Positions 1 to 5,102 are shown, numbered from the stretch's first letter. The stretch: 5,309 nucleotides of DNA from Nitrospirota bacterium (GCA_003235785.1 QJYE01000346.1:1-5309); one strand, 5' to 3'. Notes: generated by a model not told the origin, from the letters alone. Made by a program: numbers and translations.

Positions 1-2
1 TG

Positions 3-407
3 TATCACCAAGGCTTCTTGCTGAAGGATCTGAAGTTCGACGTCTTCGGCTACGTGGTTGTTGCGATACTGATTGTGTACGCTCCTCTGCTCTCCTTTTT
101 GCCGGCGCTGAGTCGATGTCGATTTAAGGGTTTGTTGGAAATCGGCAAACTTGTCTGGGACCACGACCGAGCGTTCGAGAAAAAGTGGCTCGAGGAGGGT
201 GCCGACCATAGGCAAGACCTGGTCGGCAGTCCCGACATTTCATCGCTGGCCGACGCCGGGGCTATTTACGAGCACGTTAACGAGATGTGGCTCTTCCCGT
301 TCGACCTGAAGGCGTTCGCCGTGCTCATCATCGCCGCCATGGCGCCCTTTGCCGTACTGCTTCCCGTCAAAGAATTCATTCTGTCGTTTGGCGAGTTGTT
401 GATCTGA
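3..407 (+). CDS. Uncharacterised multi-pass membrane protein, C-terminal part (5' end outside window)
   Basis: The reading frame is already open at the left edge, so this is the C-terminal 134 residues of a longer protein; the TTG at 18 need not be the true start. Two hydrophobic stretches are visible. One lies near the start of the visible part (VVVAILIVYAPLLSFLPAL) and one near the end (LKAFAVLIIAAMAPFAVLLP). Between them is a charged soluble loop with the elements KGLLEIGKLV, FEKKWLEEG and LVGSPDISSLADAG. This loop resembles, from memory, a widespread bacterial family of hypothetical inner-membrane proteins with a conserved 'L-G-x-x-D-I-x-S-L-A-D' stretch. No enzyme motif is visible and I cannot assign a function. 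The gene ends at TGA and is followed 17 bases later by a hairpin that may terminate it. GC is higher in the second half (about 62-65%) than in the neighbouring genes. Confidence 0.75.
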   Translation, partial: YHQGFLLKDLKFDVFGYVVVAILIVYAPLLSFLPALSRCRFKGLLEIGKLVWDHDRAFEKKWLEEGADHRQDLVGSPDISSLADAGAIYEHVNEMWLFPFDLKAFAVLIIAAMAPFAVLLPVKEFILSFGELLI

Positions 408-424
408 TAACTCGTTCCGTGCAT

Positions 425-445
425 GGCGGCGGCTTAGTCGCCGCC
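425..445 (+). terminator. GC-rich hairpin, candidate terminator of the membrane-protein gene
   Basis: Arms 425-433 and 437-445 form a 9-bp stem with a TTA loop. In the plus-strand RNA the pair 432/438 is a G-U wobble, so the stem is continuous; in the minus-strand RNA the same position is an A-C mismatch. This fits a role in the plus-strand transcript. Only a short T run (449-451) follows, so intrinsic termination would be weak. It also lies about 80 bases beyond the end of the convergent P460 gene and could serve both sides. Confidence 0.5.
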
Positions 446-525
446 CACTTTCAGTGATTCAAGGGACGTGCATAGGACGATGTCAGCTAGGGCCTTTCTT
501 GAAGGTGATGACGCATACTTCTTGA

Positions 526-1122
526 CTATTTCCGTAGCACGGGATATCCCAATGTGTAAATCCATTGGTCGTCTATGTTGGCATTTCGCGGGGCCAAGTC
601 TTTGGCCGGGACATGGCAGGGGATGCAATCGACTTTATAATCCGTGGATTTCGTGTTGACGCGATCATCCGCGTTGAAAAACGACCACCCCCAACCGTCA
701 CCCCACAACGGTGATCCTTTGAACCGGCCTTTGGTATCTCGCACCATCACAAAGTAGCCTTTGATGGTCGTGGCATGGCCCACGGCCGGCCCTGTGGTCA
801 TGGACATGGTTTCGGCATGCAGGAGTTCTTTGACCAGGACGGCGCCATCAGGAAACCGGTGCTTCTTTTGGTAGTACTCGATGGTTTCCGGCTGTGTGTA
901 GACCACATGATATTCGTGAATCTTCGTGGCCCCTCCATCGACTTTGGCATGTGTCCAGGTGCCGAGGGTGGGCCACAGGGTATAGTCTTCCGGTACAGTG
1001 ATCGCGCCGGTTATTGAATTGACGTTGGGTGCAAAGGCTTTGGCTTCATTCGCCATGGCCCCTCCCGGCCAACTTCCACTGCCGAGAATTCCTACGATTG
1101 TGATGAGTATGATCCGTTTCAC
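526..1122 (-). CDS. Exported cytochrome P460-family haem protein
   Basis: A 198-residue protein starting at GTG 1122. I chose this start because AAGGAG lies 6 bases before it and a normal signal peptide begins there; a GTG five codons upstream (1137) overlaps that ribosome binding site. The N-terminus (MKRIILITIVGIL) is a signal peptide with likely cleavage after AMA (about residue 24), so the protein is periplasmic or membrane-anchored. Near the C-terminus is one c-type haem motif, CIPCH (residues 166-170), followed by the conserved tail. Other family features are FPDGAVLVKEL (about 91-101) and WGDGWGWSFF (about 140-149). In characterised cytochrome P460 from Nitrosomonas europaea a lysine cross-links the haem. 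Lys98 here lies 68 residues before the first haem cysteine, close to the spacing in that enzyme, and is the candidate. Known members oxidise hydroxylamine or bind NO; the closely related cytochrome c'-beta group lacks that activity, so substrate and activity are inference. It is the second gene after the YHS gene. Confidence 0.88.
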   Translation of the reverse strand: MKRIILITIVGILGSGSWPGGAMANEAKAFAPNVNSITGAITVPEDYTLWPTLGTWTHAKVDGGATKIHEYHVVYTQPETIEYYQKKHRFPDGAVLVKELLHAETMSMTTGPAVGHATTIKGYFVMVRDTKGRFKGSPLWGDGWGWSFFNADDRVNTKSTDYKVDCIPCHVPAKDLAPRNANIDDQWIYTLGYPVLRK

Positions 1123-1128
1123 TTCTTT

Positions 1129-1134
1129 CTCCTT
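1129..1134 (-). promoter_or_regulatory. Ribosome binding site that decides the P460 start
   Basis: AAGGAG on the minus strand, 6 bases before GTG 1122. It lies inside the longer frame that would begin at GTG 1137, which argues for the shorter protein. Confidence 0.75.
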
Positions 1135-1158
1135 CACGGGTGCTGTTGTGGGTGTCAG

Positions 1159-1193
1159 GTGAGGCTCACCACCTTATAGGTGGCGAGCCTCAC
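1159..1193 (-). promoter_or_regulatory. Intercistronic hairpin between the YHS and P460 genes
   Basis: Arms 1159-1174 and 1178-1193 form a 16-bp stem around a 3-base loop, starting 10 bases after the YHS stop codon. Read as minus-strand RNA every position pairs, with one G-U wobble (1184 with 1168); read as plus-strand RNA that position is an A-C mismatch. No T run follows on the minus strand, so it is not a standard intrinsic terminator. It may instead protect the 3' end of the YHS message, act as an attenuator or mark a processing site, which would let the YHS protein be made in excess of P460. The mechanism is inference; the structure is seen directly. Confidence 0.65.
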
Positions 1194-1202
1194 ACACGTT
1201 CC

Positions 1203-1664
1203 TCATAAATCAGACGGCGCTTTATCTTTGATGTCTTTCCAATTGGCTTCGGACTTTTTGATATAGCCTGGAATGTCCTTCGCCCATTTGCTTTGAATAT
1301 CCTTATCCAGGTTCAAATACAATGTGCCGTTGACGACCTTCCACGCTTCCGGATCGGATACAAACTTTTTCCCCACGGCCACGCCATAGGCGCAGTAGCC
1401 GCCGTAGGCCGGGATGTACTTTTCCGGATTGGCTTGGAACATCGTTTTGTGGTCTTTGCTGGCAAAGACATACGTGACGCCATTGTAGTCTGCCACGTGG
1501 TACCCGGAGCCCTTCATGGGTTTGCCATCCGTGAAGTAGGCGACGGGATCATAGCCACTGATCCCTGGGGTGCTTTGGGTGACATCTCCGGCGAAGGCCG
1601 GGATGGTCACCATGGCCATGAAGACTGCGAACAGAGAACCGATAACTCCTTTCATCATGTTCAT
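1203..1664 (-). CDS. Exported YHS-domain protein
   Basis: A 153-residue protein. The start ATG 1664 has AAAGGAG 7 bases upstream. Residues 1-25 are a signal peptide ending in AFA before Gly26, so it is exported. The mature part carries the YHS-family signature: GISGYDPVAYF (34-44), a short strand with GVTYVFASKDH (62-72), FQANPEKYIPAYGGYCAYGVA (about 76-96), and a C-terminal tail with YLNLDKDIQSKW and KSEANW. The YHS domain is small and is found in copper-ATPase tails and other metal-related proteins; exported single-domain versions like this have no firmly established role. Cys91 and several Tyr/His residues are candidate metal ligands, which is inference. It is the first gene of the minus-strand pair and is transcribed away from the TetR gene, with a palindrome about 40 bases upstream. 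A hairpin separates it from the P460 gene. Confidence 0.88.
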   Translation of the reverse strand: MNMMKGVIGSLFAVFMAMVTIPAFAGDVTQSTPGISGYDPVAYFTDGKPMKGSGYHVADYNGVTYVFASKDHKTMFQANPEKYIPAYGGYCAYGVAVGKKFVSDPEAWKVVNGTLYLNLDKDIQSKWAKDIPGYIKKSEANWKDIKDKAPSDL

Positions 1665-1671
1665 GATGAAT

Positions 1672-1678
1672 CTCCTTT
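1672..1678 (-). promoter_or_regulatory. Ribosome binding site of the YHS gene
   Basis: AAAGGAG on the minus strand, 7 bases before ATG 1664. It favours this ATG over the following in-frame ATGs at codons 3 and 4. Confidence 0.75.
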
Positions 1679-1702
1679 GTAATGAGTGAGTGGTTAATTT
1701 TT

Positions 1703-1724
1703 AAGTATACAGAATTGTATACTT
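1703..1724. promoter_or_regulatory. Perfect palindrome, candidate TetR operator over the YHS promoter
   Basis: Arms AAGTATACA (1703-1711) and TGTATACTT (1716-1724) are exact inverted copies around a 4-base centre. A 22-bp palindrome in the gap between a TetR gene and a divergent gene is the usual form of a TetR-family operator. Each arm contains TATACT, a good -10 hexamer, one copy per strand. The minus-strand copy (1709-1704) lies 39 bases before the YHS start codon, so bound protein would cover that promoter. I see no good -35 at the right distance. Binding by the adjacent TetR protein is inferred. Confidence 0.7.
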
Positions 1725-1807
1725 TATGGAGGTTAGTCAGGCCAGATATGATTTCGTTACAACTACGAAAAAATTTAGATGTTTTAGGGAAAAAACCTCT
1801 AAATTAT

Positions 1808-1835
1808 TTGAAACAAAGGATTTATGTGCTAAATT
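1808..1835 (+). promoter_or_regulatory. Candidate promoter of the TetR gene
   Basis: TTGAAA (1808-1813) and TAAATT (1830-1835) are separated by 16 bases. They match the sigma-70 consensus at 5 of 6 and 4 of 6 positions. Transcription would begin near 1842 and give a leader of roughly 57 bases containing the GTATAC site. In such AT-rich DNA chance matches are common, hence the low confidence. Confidence 0.35.
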
Positions 1836-1882
1836 TTCTTTGTAAATGGTGGTCGCAAGAAGAAAAAATAAAAAAATTTTTT

Positions 1883-1888
1883 GTATAC
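1883..1888. promoter_or_regulatory. Third GTATAC element, possible autoregulatory half-site
   Basis: GTATAC occurs twice in the palindrome at 1703-1724 and again here, 11 bases before the TetR start codon, within TTTTTTGTATACGG. The surrounding arms do not form the full 22-bp palindrome, so any binding would be weaker. It could allow the repressor to limit its own expression. This is inference from a 6-base match. Confidence 0.35.
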
Positions 1889-1898
1889 GGAAAAGTAG

Positions 1899-2483
1899 AT
1901 GGAAGGCACACGAAAACGAAGGAGTTCCTCTAAGCGGGAGGAACTTATCAAGACCGCTCTAGCGTTGTTCGCAAAGAACGGCATTCATGCGACCGGCATC
2001 GACACCATCGTGGAACAGTCCGGTGTCACGAAAAAAACCCTTTACGCACATTTCCGTTCAAAGGAAGAGTTAGTGTTGGCGGTATTGCGTCAGTACGATG
2101 GAATGGCCAGAAATAAATTCATGCGGCGAGTGGAGAGTGGGGGAAAGACCCCCAAAGCGCGGTTGTTAGCGATCTTTGATTTTGCGGAACGATGGTTTCA
2201 GCAAAGTAATTTTTACGGGTGCTTGTTTATCAATACCATTGGGGAATACTCCGACAATGATACGGCCATTCGTCAGATATGCCAGGATTATAAGAAATTG
2301 GTGAAAGCCTACATCCTTTCACTTTGCGAACAGGTTGGAACGTCTGATCCACAAGAGCTTGCAGAGGAATTGGCGTTATTGTTGGAAGGGGCGACGGTGA
2401 CGGCTCAGGTTTCTCAAAATCCCCAAACAGCCAAGATTGCCAAGAGAGCGGCTAAAGTTCTCATCGACAAAGCCATTGCCTAA
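1899..2483 (+). CDS. TetR/AcrR-family transcriptional repressor
   Basis: A 194-residue protein of typical TetR length. Residues 11-58 are the N-terminal DNA-binding domain. The helix-turn-helix lies around 31-52 (IDTIVEQSGVTKKTLYAHF), followed by SKEELVLAVL. A basic N-terminus (RKRRSSSKRE) precedes it. The C-terminal ligand and dimer domain carries FYGCLFINTIGEY (105-117), a motif I associate with the LmrA/YxaF-like branch of TetR regulators; Cys108 is in that motif. The start is ATG 1899, with a weak GGAAAAG (1889-1895) before it. It is divergent from the YHS-P460 pair, with a palindrome between them, which points to control of those genes and perhaps of itself. The ligand cannot be told from the sequence. 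Its 3' end is 17 bases from the end of the convergent ligase gene. Confidence 0.9.
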   Translation: MEGTRKRRSSSKREELIKTALALFAKNGIHATGIDTIVEQSGVTKKTLYAHFRSKEELVLAVLRQYDGMARNKFMRRVESGGKTPKARLLAIFDFAERWFQQSNFYGCLFINTIGEYSDNDTAIRQICQDYKKLVKAYILSLCEQVGTSDPQELAEELALLLEGATVTAQVSQNPQTAKIAKRAAKVLIDKAIA

Positions 2484-2500
2484 AAAAATGGCGGTTCTAC

Positions 2501-3388
2501 CTACTCCGGCTGTTCGTCTCGTATACGCAAAAATACCGGAAAGCGAGGGATGCCATTTTCTGTGAATCCTTGATGTCGGAATGTAATTCGGGTCTGCAGG
2601 GGAGGGGGATCCCGCCGTTGCGCATCACTGAGTCCTGTGCCGATATAGAAGACGACGCCTTGTTCGGTTTGCACTTTGAGTGAGCCGACCTGGCCGATAA
2701 ACTTCCCTTTTCCTGGACGGTATCCAATAATTGTTGCCTCGGCATCGTCAAACGGTTTCAGCTTGAGTAAATCCTGGCTACGTCCATGGGTATAGCGGGC
2801 GCTTTTCCGGTGAAGCATGAGGCCTTCTCCCCCTTGATCGAGGGCTGCTTGCAATTGCTGCTTCAGATCATCTTCATTGGTGATCGCATGCTGCGCGATA
2901 ATCCCAAGAAAGGCAGAATCAACTCGTGTGGCCATGCGTCTCATCGCGTTGACCCGTTCATCAAAGGCTCCGCCATGTGTGGGTAGATCAAACACCATGA
3001 AGCGAACCATTCGCCAACCCTCATGTGGCTGCTGCTTTCGAACAACGGAGGTCGTGTCCTCATAACGTCCTCGTCCAATCCATAATTCTCCATCAAGGGG
3101 ACTCGCTGGGAAGTCTTTTGTAAACCATTCAGGTGACGCAAACACGTGGCCTCCGCGTGAGAGCAATTGCGTACCATCCCAACGCGCACGCACGCCATCA
3201 AGCTTTTCACTGGCCCAATATTGGGTAACATCGATACCCTGCTGGTAAATTTCCGCCAACATGATGGCGGGTTTGTCTCCAGCCCAAACGGCCGACCATG
3301 ACAGAACACTGAAAAAGACAAGGGTAAGCAGTACCCAGCGTTGGAATATCATGTTTTCTTGTTTTTCTAGATGAGGGTGGGTTTGCAT
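2501..3388 (-). CDS. ATP-dependent DNA ligase, Lig E type, with signal peptide
   Basis: A 295-residue minimal ATP-dependent DNA ligase, which would seal nicks through a lysine-AMP intermediate. Motif I is EKLDGVRARWDG with the nucleophile at Lys62. Other motifs are LSRGG (76-80), LDGELW (98-103), RFMVFDLP (129-136), GGEGLMLH (186-193) and LLKLKPFDDAEATIIGY (207-223). An OB-fold domain follows, ending in GIPRFPVFLRIR (279-290). A hydrophobic segment (about 18-31) ending in AVWA (33-36) is a signal peptide, so the mature enzyme begins near Gly37 and is probably periplasmic. The Lig E group is known for such leaders. ATP is scarce outside the cytoplasm, so its role is debated; competence and extracellular DNA have been proposed. 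Start choice is uncertain: ATG 3388 has only a weak AGAGA before it, while ATG 3352 (MIFQRWVLL) gives a more standard signal peptide but also lacks a clear ribosome site. No DNA-repair partner is adjacent. Confidence 0.9.
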   Translation of the reverse strand: MQTHPHLEKQENMIFQRWVLLTLVFFSVLSWSAVWAGDKPAIMLAEIYQQGIDVTQYWASEKLDGVRARWDGTQLLSRGGHVFASPEWFTKDFPASPLDGELWIGRGRYEDTTSVVRKQQPHEGWRMVRFMVFDLPTHGGAFDERVNAMRRMATRVDSAFLGIIAQHAITNEDDLKQQLQAALDQGGEGLMLHRKSARYTHGRSQDLLKLKPFDDAEATIIGYRPGKGKFIGQVGSLKVQTEQGVVFYIGTGLSDAQRRDPPPLQTRITFRHQGFTENGIPRFPVFLRIRDEQPE

Positions 3389-3427
3389 AGAGGTTCTCTA
3401 TCAGGAATCTTTCTGTTTGAACCTCTA
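3388..3427 (-). repeat. Inverted repeat reaching the ligase start codon
   Basis: Arms TAGAGGTTC (3388-3396) and GAACCTCTA (3419-3427) are exact inverted copies with 22 bases between them. In the ligase transcript the second arm covers the eight bases before AUG 3388 and the A of that codon, so folding would hide the start. It could equally be a protein-binding site. The pairing is seen; the function is inferred. Confidence 0.55.
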
Positions 3428-3537
3428 CGATGGGTGCCCTAGCATGAAGGGAAAGAGGTGGATGCGTGGGATAACATAGCAGGCTGCGTGATTGTTTGTC
3501 GTAAACGTACATTTCCGAATAAGGCCAATTGACCTGG

Positions 3538-3647
3538 TAAGGTGTCTTTTTACCCCAAGACATCGTGAAAAAATGAAAAAGGGGAGAGAAAAAATGATCA
3601 TTTCTTGGAGGTCATTGATGAGCCATATTCTGTTTAAGGACACCTTA
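3538..3647. repeat. 110-bp segment bounded by 9-bp inverted repeats
   Basis: TAAGGTGTC (3538-3546) and GACACCTTA (3639-3647) are exact inverted copies. Inside them CCAAGA (3555-3560) pairs with TCTTGG (3603-3608), and AAATGATCATTT (3592-3603) is a perfect palindrome. The right end is itself a small hairpin (TAAGG-ACA-CCTTA, 3635-3647). Nested arms suit a small non-autonomous mobile element or a structured RNA. No target-site duplication is visible, so a mobile origin is not shown. Confidence 0.4.
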
Positions 3648-3712
3648 TGATACGTAGCTGGCTTCAAGGGTATCTTGAGAAAACGGTAAGCTATTGATCC
3701 GCCGAATAGCCC

Positions 3713-3724
3713 GCTGCTTGCAGC
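3713..3724. repeat. Small GC hairpin next to a GGGGTCAGACTCGACTT stretch
   Basis: GCTGC (3713-3717) and GCAGC (3720-3724) are inverted copies, extended by CC/GG (3711-3712 with 3726-3727) past one mismatch. On the minus strand GGGGTCAGACTCGACTT (3750-3734) stands just before it. I recall that stretch as recurring beside REP-type repeats and their transposases, but this is memory only and unverified. No transposase gene is present. Confidence 0.3.
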
Positions 3725-3795
3725 AGGGAAATTAAGTCGAGTCTGACCCCTTGGGTGAAGCCGGGTTGATTGGCTTATATCCAGAGCTGGGGTGG

Positions 3796-3816
3796 TTGTG
3801 GTACAAAATACCACAA
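3796..3816. promoter_or_regulatory. Operator-like palindrome upstream of the DUF1015 gene
   Basis: Arms TTGTGGTA (3796-3803) and TACCACAA (3809-3816) are exact inverted copies around CAAAA. In RNA the stem could extend two more G-U pairs (3794-3795 with 3817-3818). It ends 38 bases before the start codon, where a repressor site or a leader hairpin would act. No regulator gene is adjacent to suggest what binds it. Confidence 0.5.
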
Positions 3817-3839
3817 TTTCAACGTGATTTTTGGGAAAA

Positions 3840-3845
3840 AAGGAG
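3840..3845 (+). promoter_or_regulatory. Ribosome binding site of the DUF1015 gene
   Basis: AAGGAG, 9 bases before ATG 3855, a strong site that fixes this start. Confidence 0.75.
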
Positions 3846-3854
3846 AACTAGAGT

Positions 3855-5102
3855 ATGGCAACGATTGCACCGTTTCGCGCTGTGAGACCAAAACCTGAGC
3901 TGGCGGCTCAAGTCGCCGCTCCTCCCTATGATGTGGTCTCGTTGAAAGAGGCGCGCGACTTGGCTGAAGGGAATCCCCATTGCTTTCTTCGCATTGGCCG
4001 GGCGGAACTTGAACTGGGCGATGGAGTGGACCCGTATTCAGCAGAGGTCTATCAACGAGGTGCCGACAATCTCAAAAAGCTCATTGCTGATGGAGTGTTG
4101 TTTCAAGAAGCGAAGCCTCTCTTTGGTGTGTATCGACAGAAGTGGGGGCAGCATGAGCAGACGGGCATCGTGGCTTTGGCCTCTGTGGATGAATATGATC
4201 GTGGCATCATTAAGAAACATGAGTATACGCGGCCGGTTAAAGAAGCTGACCGGGTGAGGATTATCGAAACCCATGAATCTCAATCGGGTCCGGTCCTTCT
4301 CTTTTTCCGCCAAACGGCCAAAATCGATCAGTGGCTCAAAGAGGTGACGGGTACCAAGCCAGATGCTCATTTTGTGGCTGACGATAAAATTGAACACACG
4401 GTCTGGAGTGTGCGAGATGATTCGGCGATTCAGCAAGTCATTAAAGCCTTCCAGGAGCTTCCAGCACTCTATATTGCCGATGGGCATCATCGGTCGGCAG
4501 CCGCCAGCAGGGTACGCGCTTCTCGCGGGCATACGAGCGTGCTTCCTTCAGGGAATCACGAAGATGGATTTCTATCGGTGATCTTTCCGCATAATCAACT
4601 GCAAATCCTGTCCTATAATAGAGTCGTTCGGGATTTACATGGGCTCACTCCAAAAGAATTACTCGAGAAATTGGCACCACATTTTGAATTGCAGGTGACT
4701 GCTCAACCAGGTGAACCACCGGCTGCCGGTTTTGATATGTATCTGGAAGGGCAATGGCATCGTGCGACACCGAAAGAGGATCCGTCGTTGCACAGCCAAA
4801 AGGATCCGGTTCGTGCGTTGGCCGTATCGGAATTAACGGAGCGGGTGTTGGATCCGTTATTAGGCATTAAAGATCAACGGTCAGATTCTCGCATAGATTT
4901 TGTGGGGGGTATTCGCGGGACCCAACAACTTACAGCGTTGGTGGACAGCGGTGATTGGGCCGTGGCGTTCTGGCTGTATCCAACCACGGTGGAGGAACTC
5001 ATGGCCGTGGCTGATGCGGATCGCGTTATGCCCCCCAAAAGCACCTGGTTCGAACCCAAGCTCCGCGACGGCCTCTTCGTGCATATGCTTCGTGATGACT
5101 AA
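3855..5102 (+). CDS. DUF1015 (COG4198) family protein
   Basis: A 415-residue cytoplasmic protein, full length for the family, with no signal peptide or membrane segment. Family landmarks in order are IAPFRAVRP (4-12), AAPPYDVVS (21-29), KKHEYTRPVKEADR (120-133), a SGPVLLFF strand (144-151), LYIADGHHRSAAASR (205-219), DFVGGIRG (348-355) and a C-terminal MPPKSTWFEPKL (392-403). The ADGHHR element resembles the phosphate-binding GxxR motif of the ParB/sulfiredoxin fold, to which known serine kinases of the SerK/SbnI type also belong. Nucleotide or phosphate binding is therefore plausible, but the function of this family is not settled and I do not assign one. In some bacteria homologues sit beside serine-biosynthesis genes; none is present here. 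It appears to be a single-gene unit with its own ribosome site and an upstream palindrome, and has no downstream partner before the junction near 5172. Confidence 0.9.
   Translation: MATIAPFRAVRPKPELAAQVAAPPYDVVSLKEARDLAEGNPHCFLRIGRAELELGDGVDPYSAEVYQRGADNLKKLIADGVLFQEAKPLFGVYRQKWGQHEQTGIVALASVDEYDRGIIKKHEYTRPVKEADRVRIIETHESQSGPVLLFFRQTAKIDQWLKEVTGTKPDAHFVADDKIEHTVWSVRDDSAIQQVIKAFQELPALYIADGHHRSAAASRVRASRGHTSVLPSGNHEDGFLSVIFPHNQLQILSYNRVVRDLHGLTPKELLEKLAPHFELQVTAQPGEPPAAGFDMYLEGQWHRATPKEDPSLHSQKDPVRALAVSELTERVLDPLLGIKDQRSDSRIDFVGGIRGTQQLTALVDSGDWAVAFWLYPTTVEELMAVADADRVMPPKSTWFEPKLRDGLFVHMLRDD

Larger units (their letters stand above)
1741..1898. other. AT-rich leader region of the TetR gene
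   Basis: By hand count 1741-1900 is about 27% GC, against about 50% in the genes on both sides, with A and T runs at 1863-1882. It holds the candidate tetR promoter and a GTATAC element. A lysine-rich frame runs through it and into the tetR start, but it has no ribosome binding site at usable distance and no recognisable similarity, so I read the region as non-coding. Confidence 0.6.
3389..3854. other. Spacer of 466 bp without a convincing gene
   Basis: This region separates two genes that point away from each other, the ligase and the DUF1015 gene. Minus-strand frames of 118 and 129 codons cross it but have no ribosome site, no recognisable domain and irregular composition. It holds at least four inverted repeats: the ligase-start repeat, a 9-bp pair at 3538/3639, a small GC hairpin at 3713-3724 and an 8-bp palindrome at 3796-3816. 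There is also a near-palindrome GGCCAATTGACC at 3523-3534. Both flanking promoters should lie here, but I see no strong -35/-10 pair. Confidence 0.6.

Noticed and set aside
1203..1664. Selenoprotein version of the YHS family
   Set aside because: Some family members are annotated as possible selenoproteins, but this gene has no in-frame TGA and carries an ordinary cysteine codon at residue 91.
1682..1933. Plus-strand frame of 83 codons between the YHS and tetR genes
   Set aside because: Its start sits in the YHS leader, it crosses the palindrome and the 27%-GC region, overlaps tetR out of frame, and has no recognisable similarity. The only GGAGG (1728-1732) is 15 bases from the internal ATG 1748, too far for a ribosome site.
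2472..2492. GCCATT/AATGGC hairpin at the tetR end with a run of seven A
   Set aside because: A 6-bp stem with a 9-base loop; the A/T run is in the loop and arm rather than after a stem in either direction, so it is not a convincing terminator for tetR or the ligase gene.
3207..3563. Minus-strand frame of 118 codons overlapping the ligase start
   Set aside because: Its 3' half lies inside the ligase gene in another frame, and the rest has no recognisable features.
3592..3603. AAATGATCATTT perfect 12-bp palindrome as a stand-alone operator
   Set aside because: Short, AT-rich and in the middle of a spacer with many small repeats; kept only as part of the nested-repeat observation.
3425..3814. 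Minus-strand frame of 129 codons in the spacer
   Set aside because: No ribosome site, no domain, and it runs across several inverted repeats; it reads as chance open frame.
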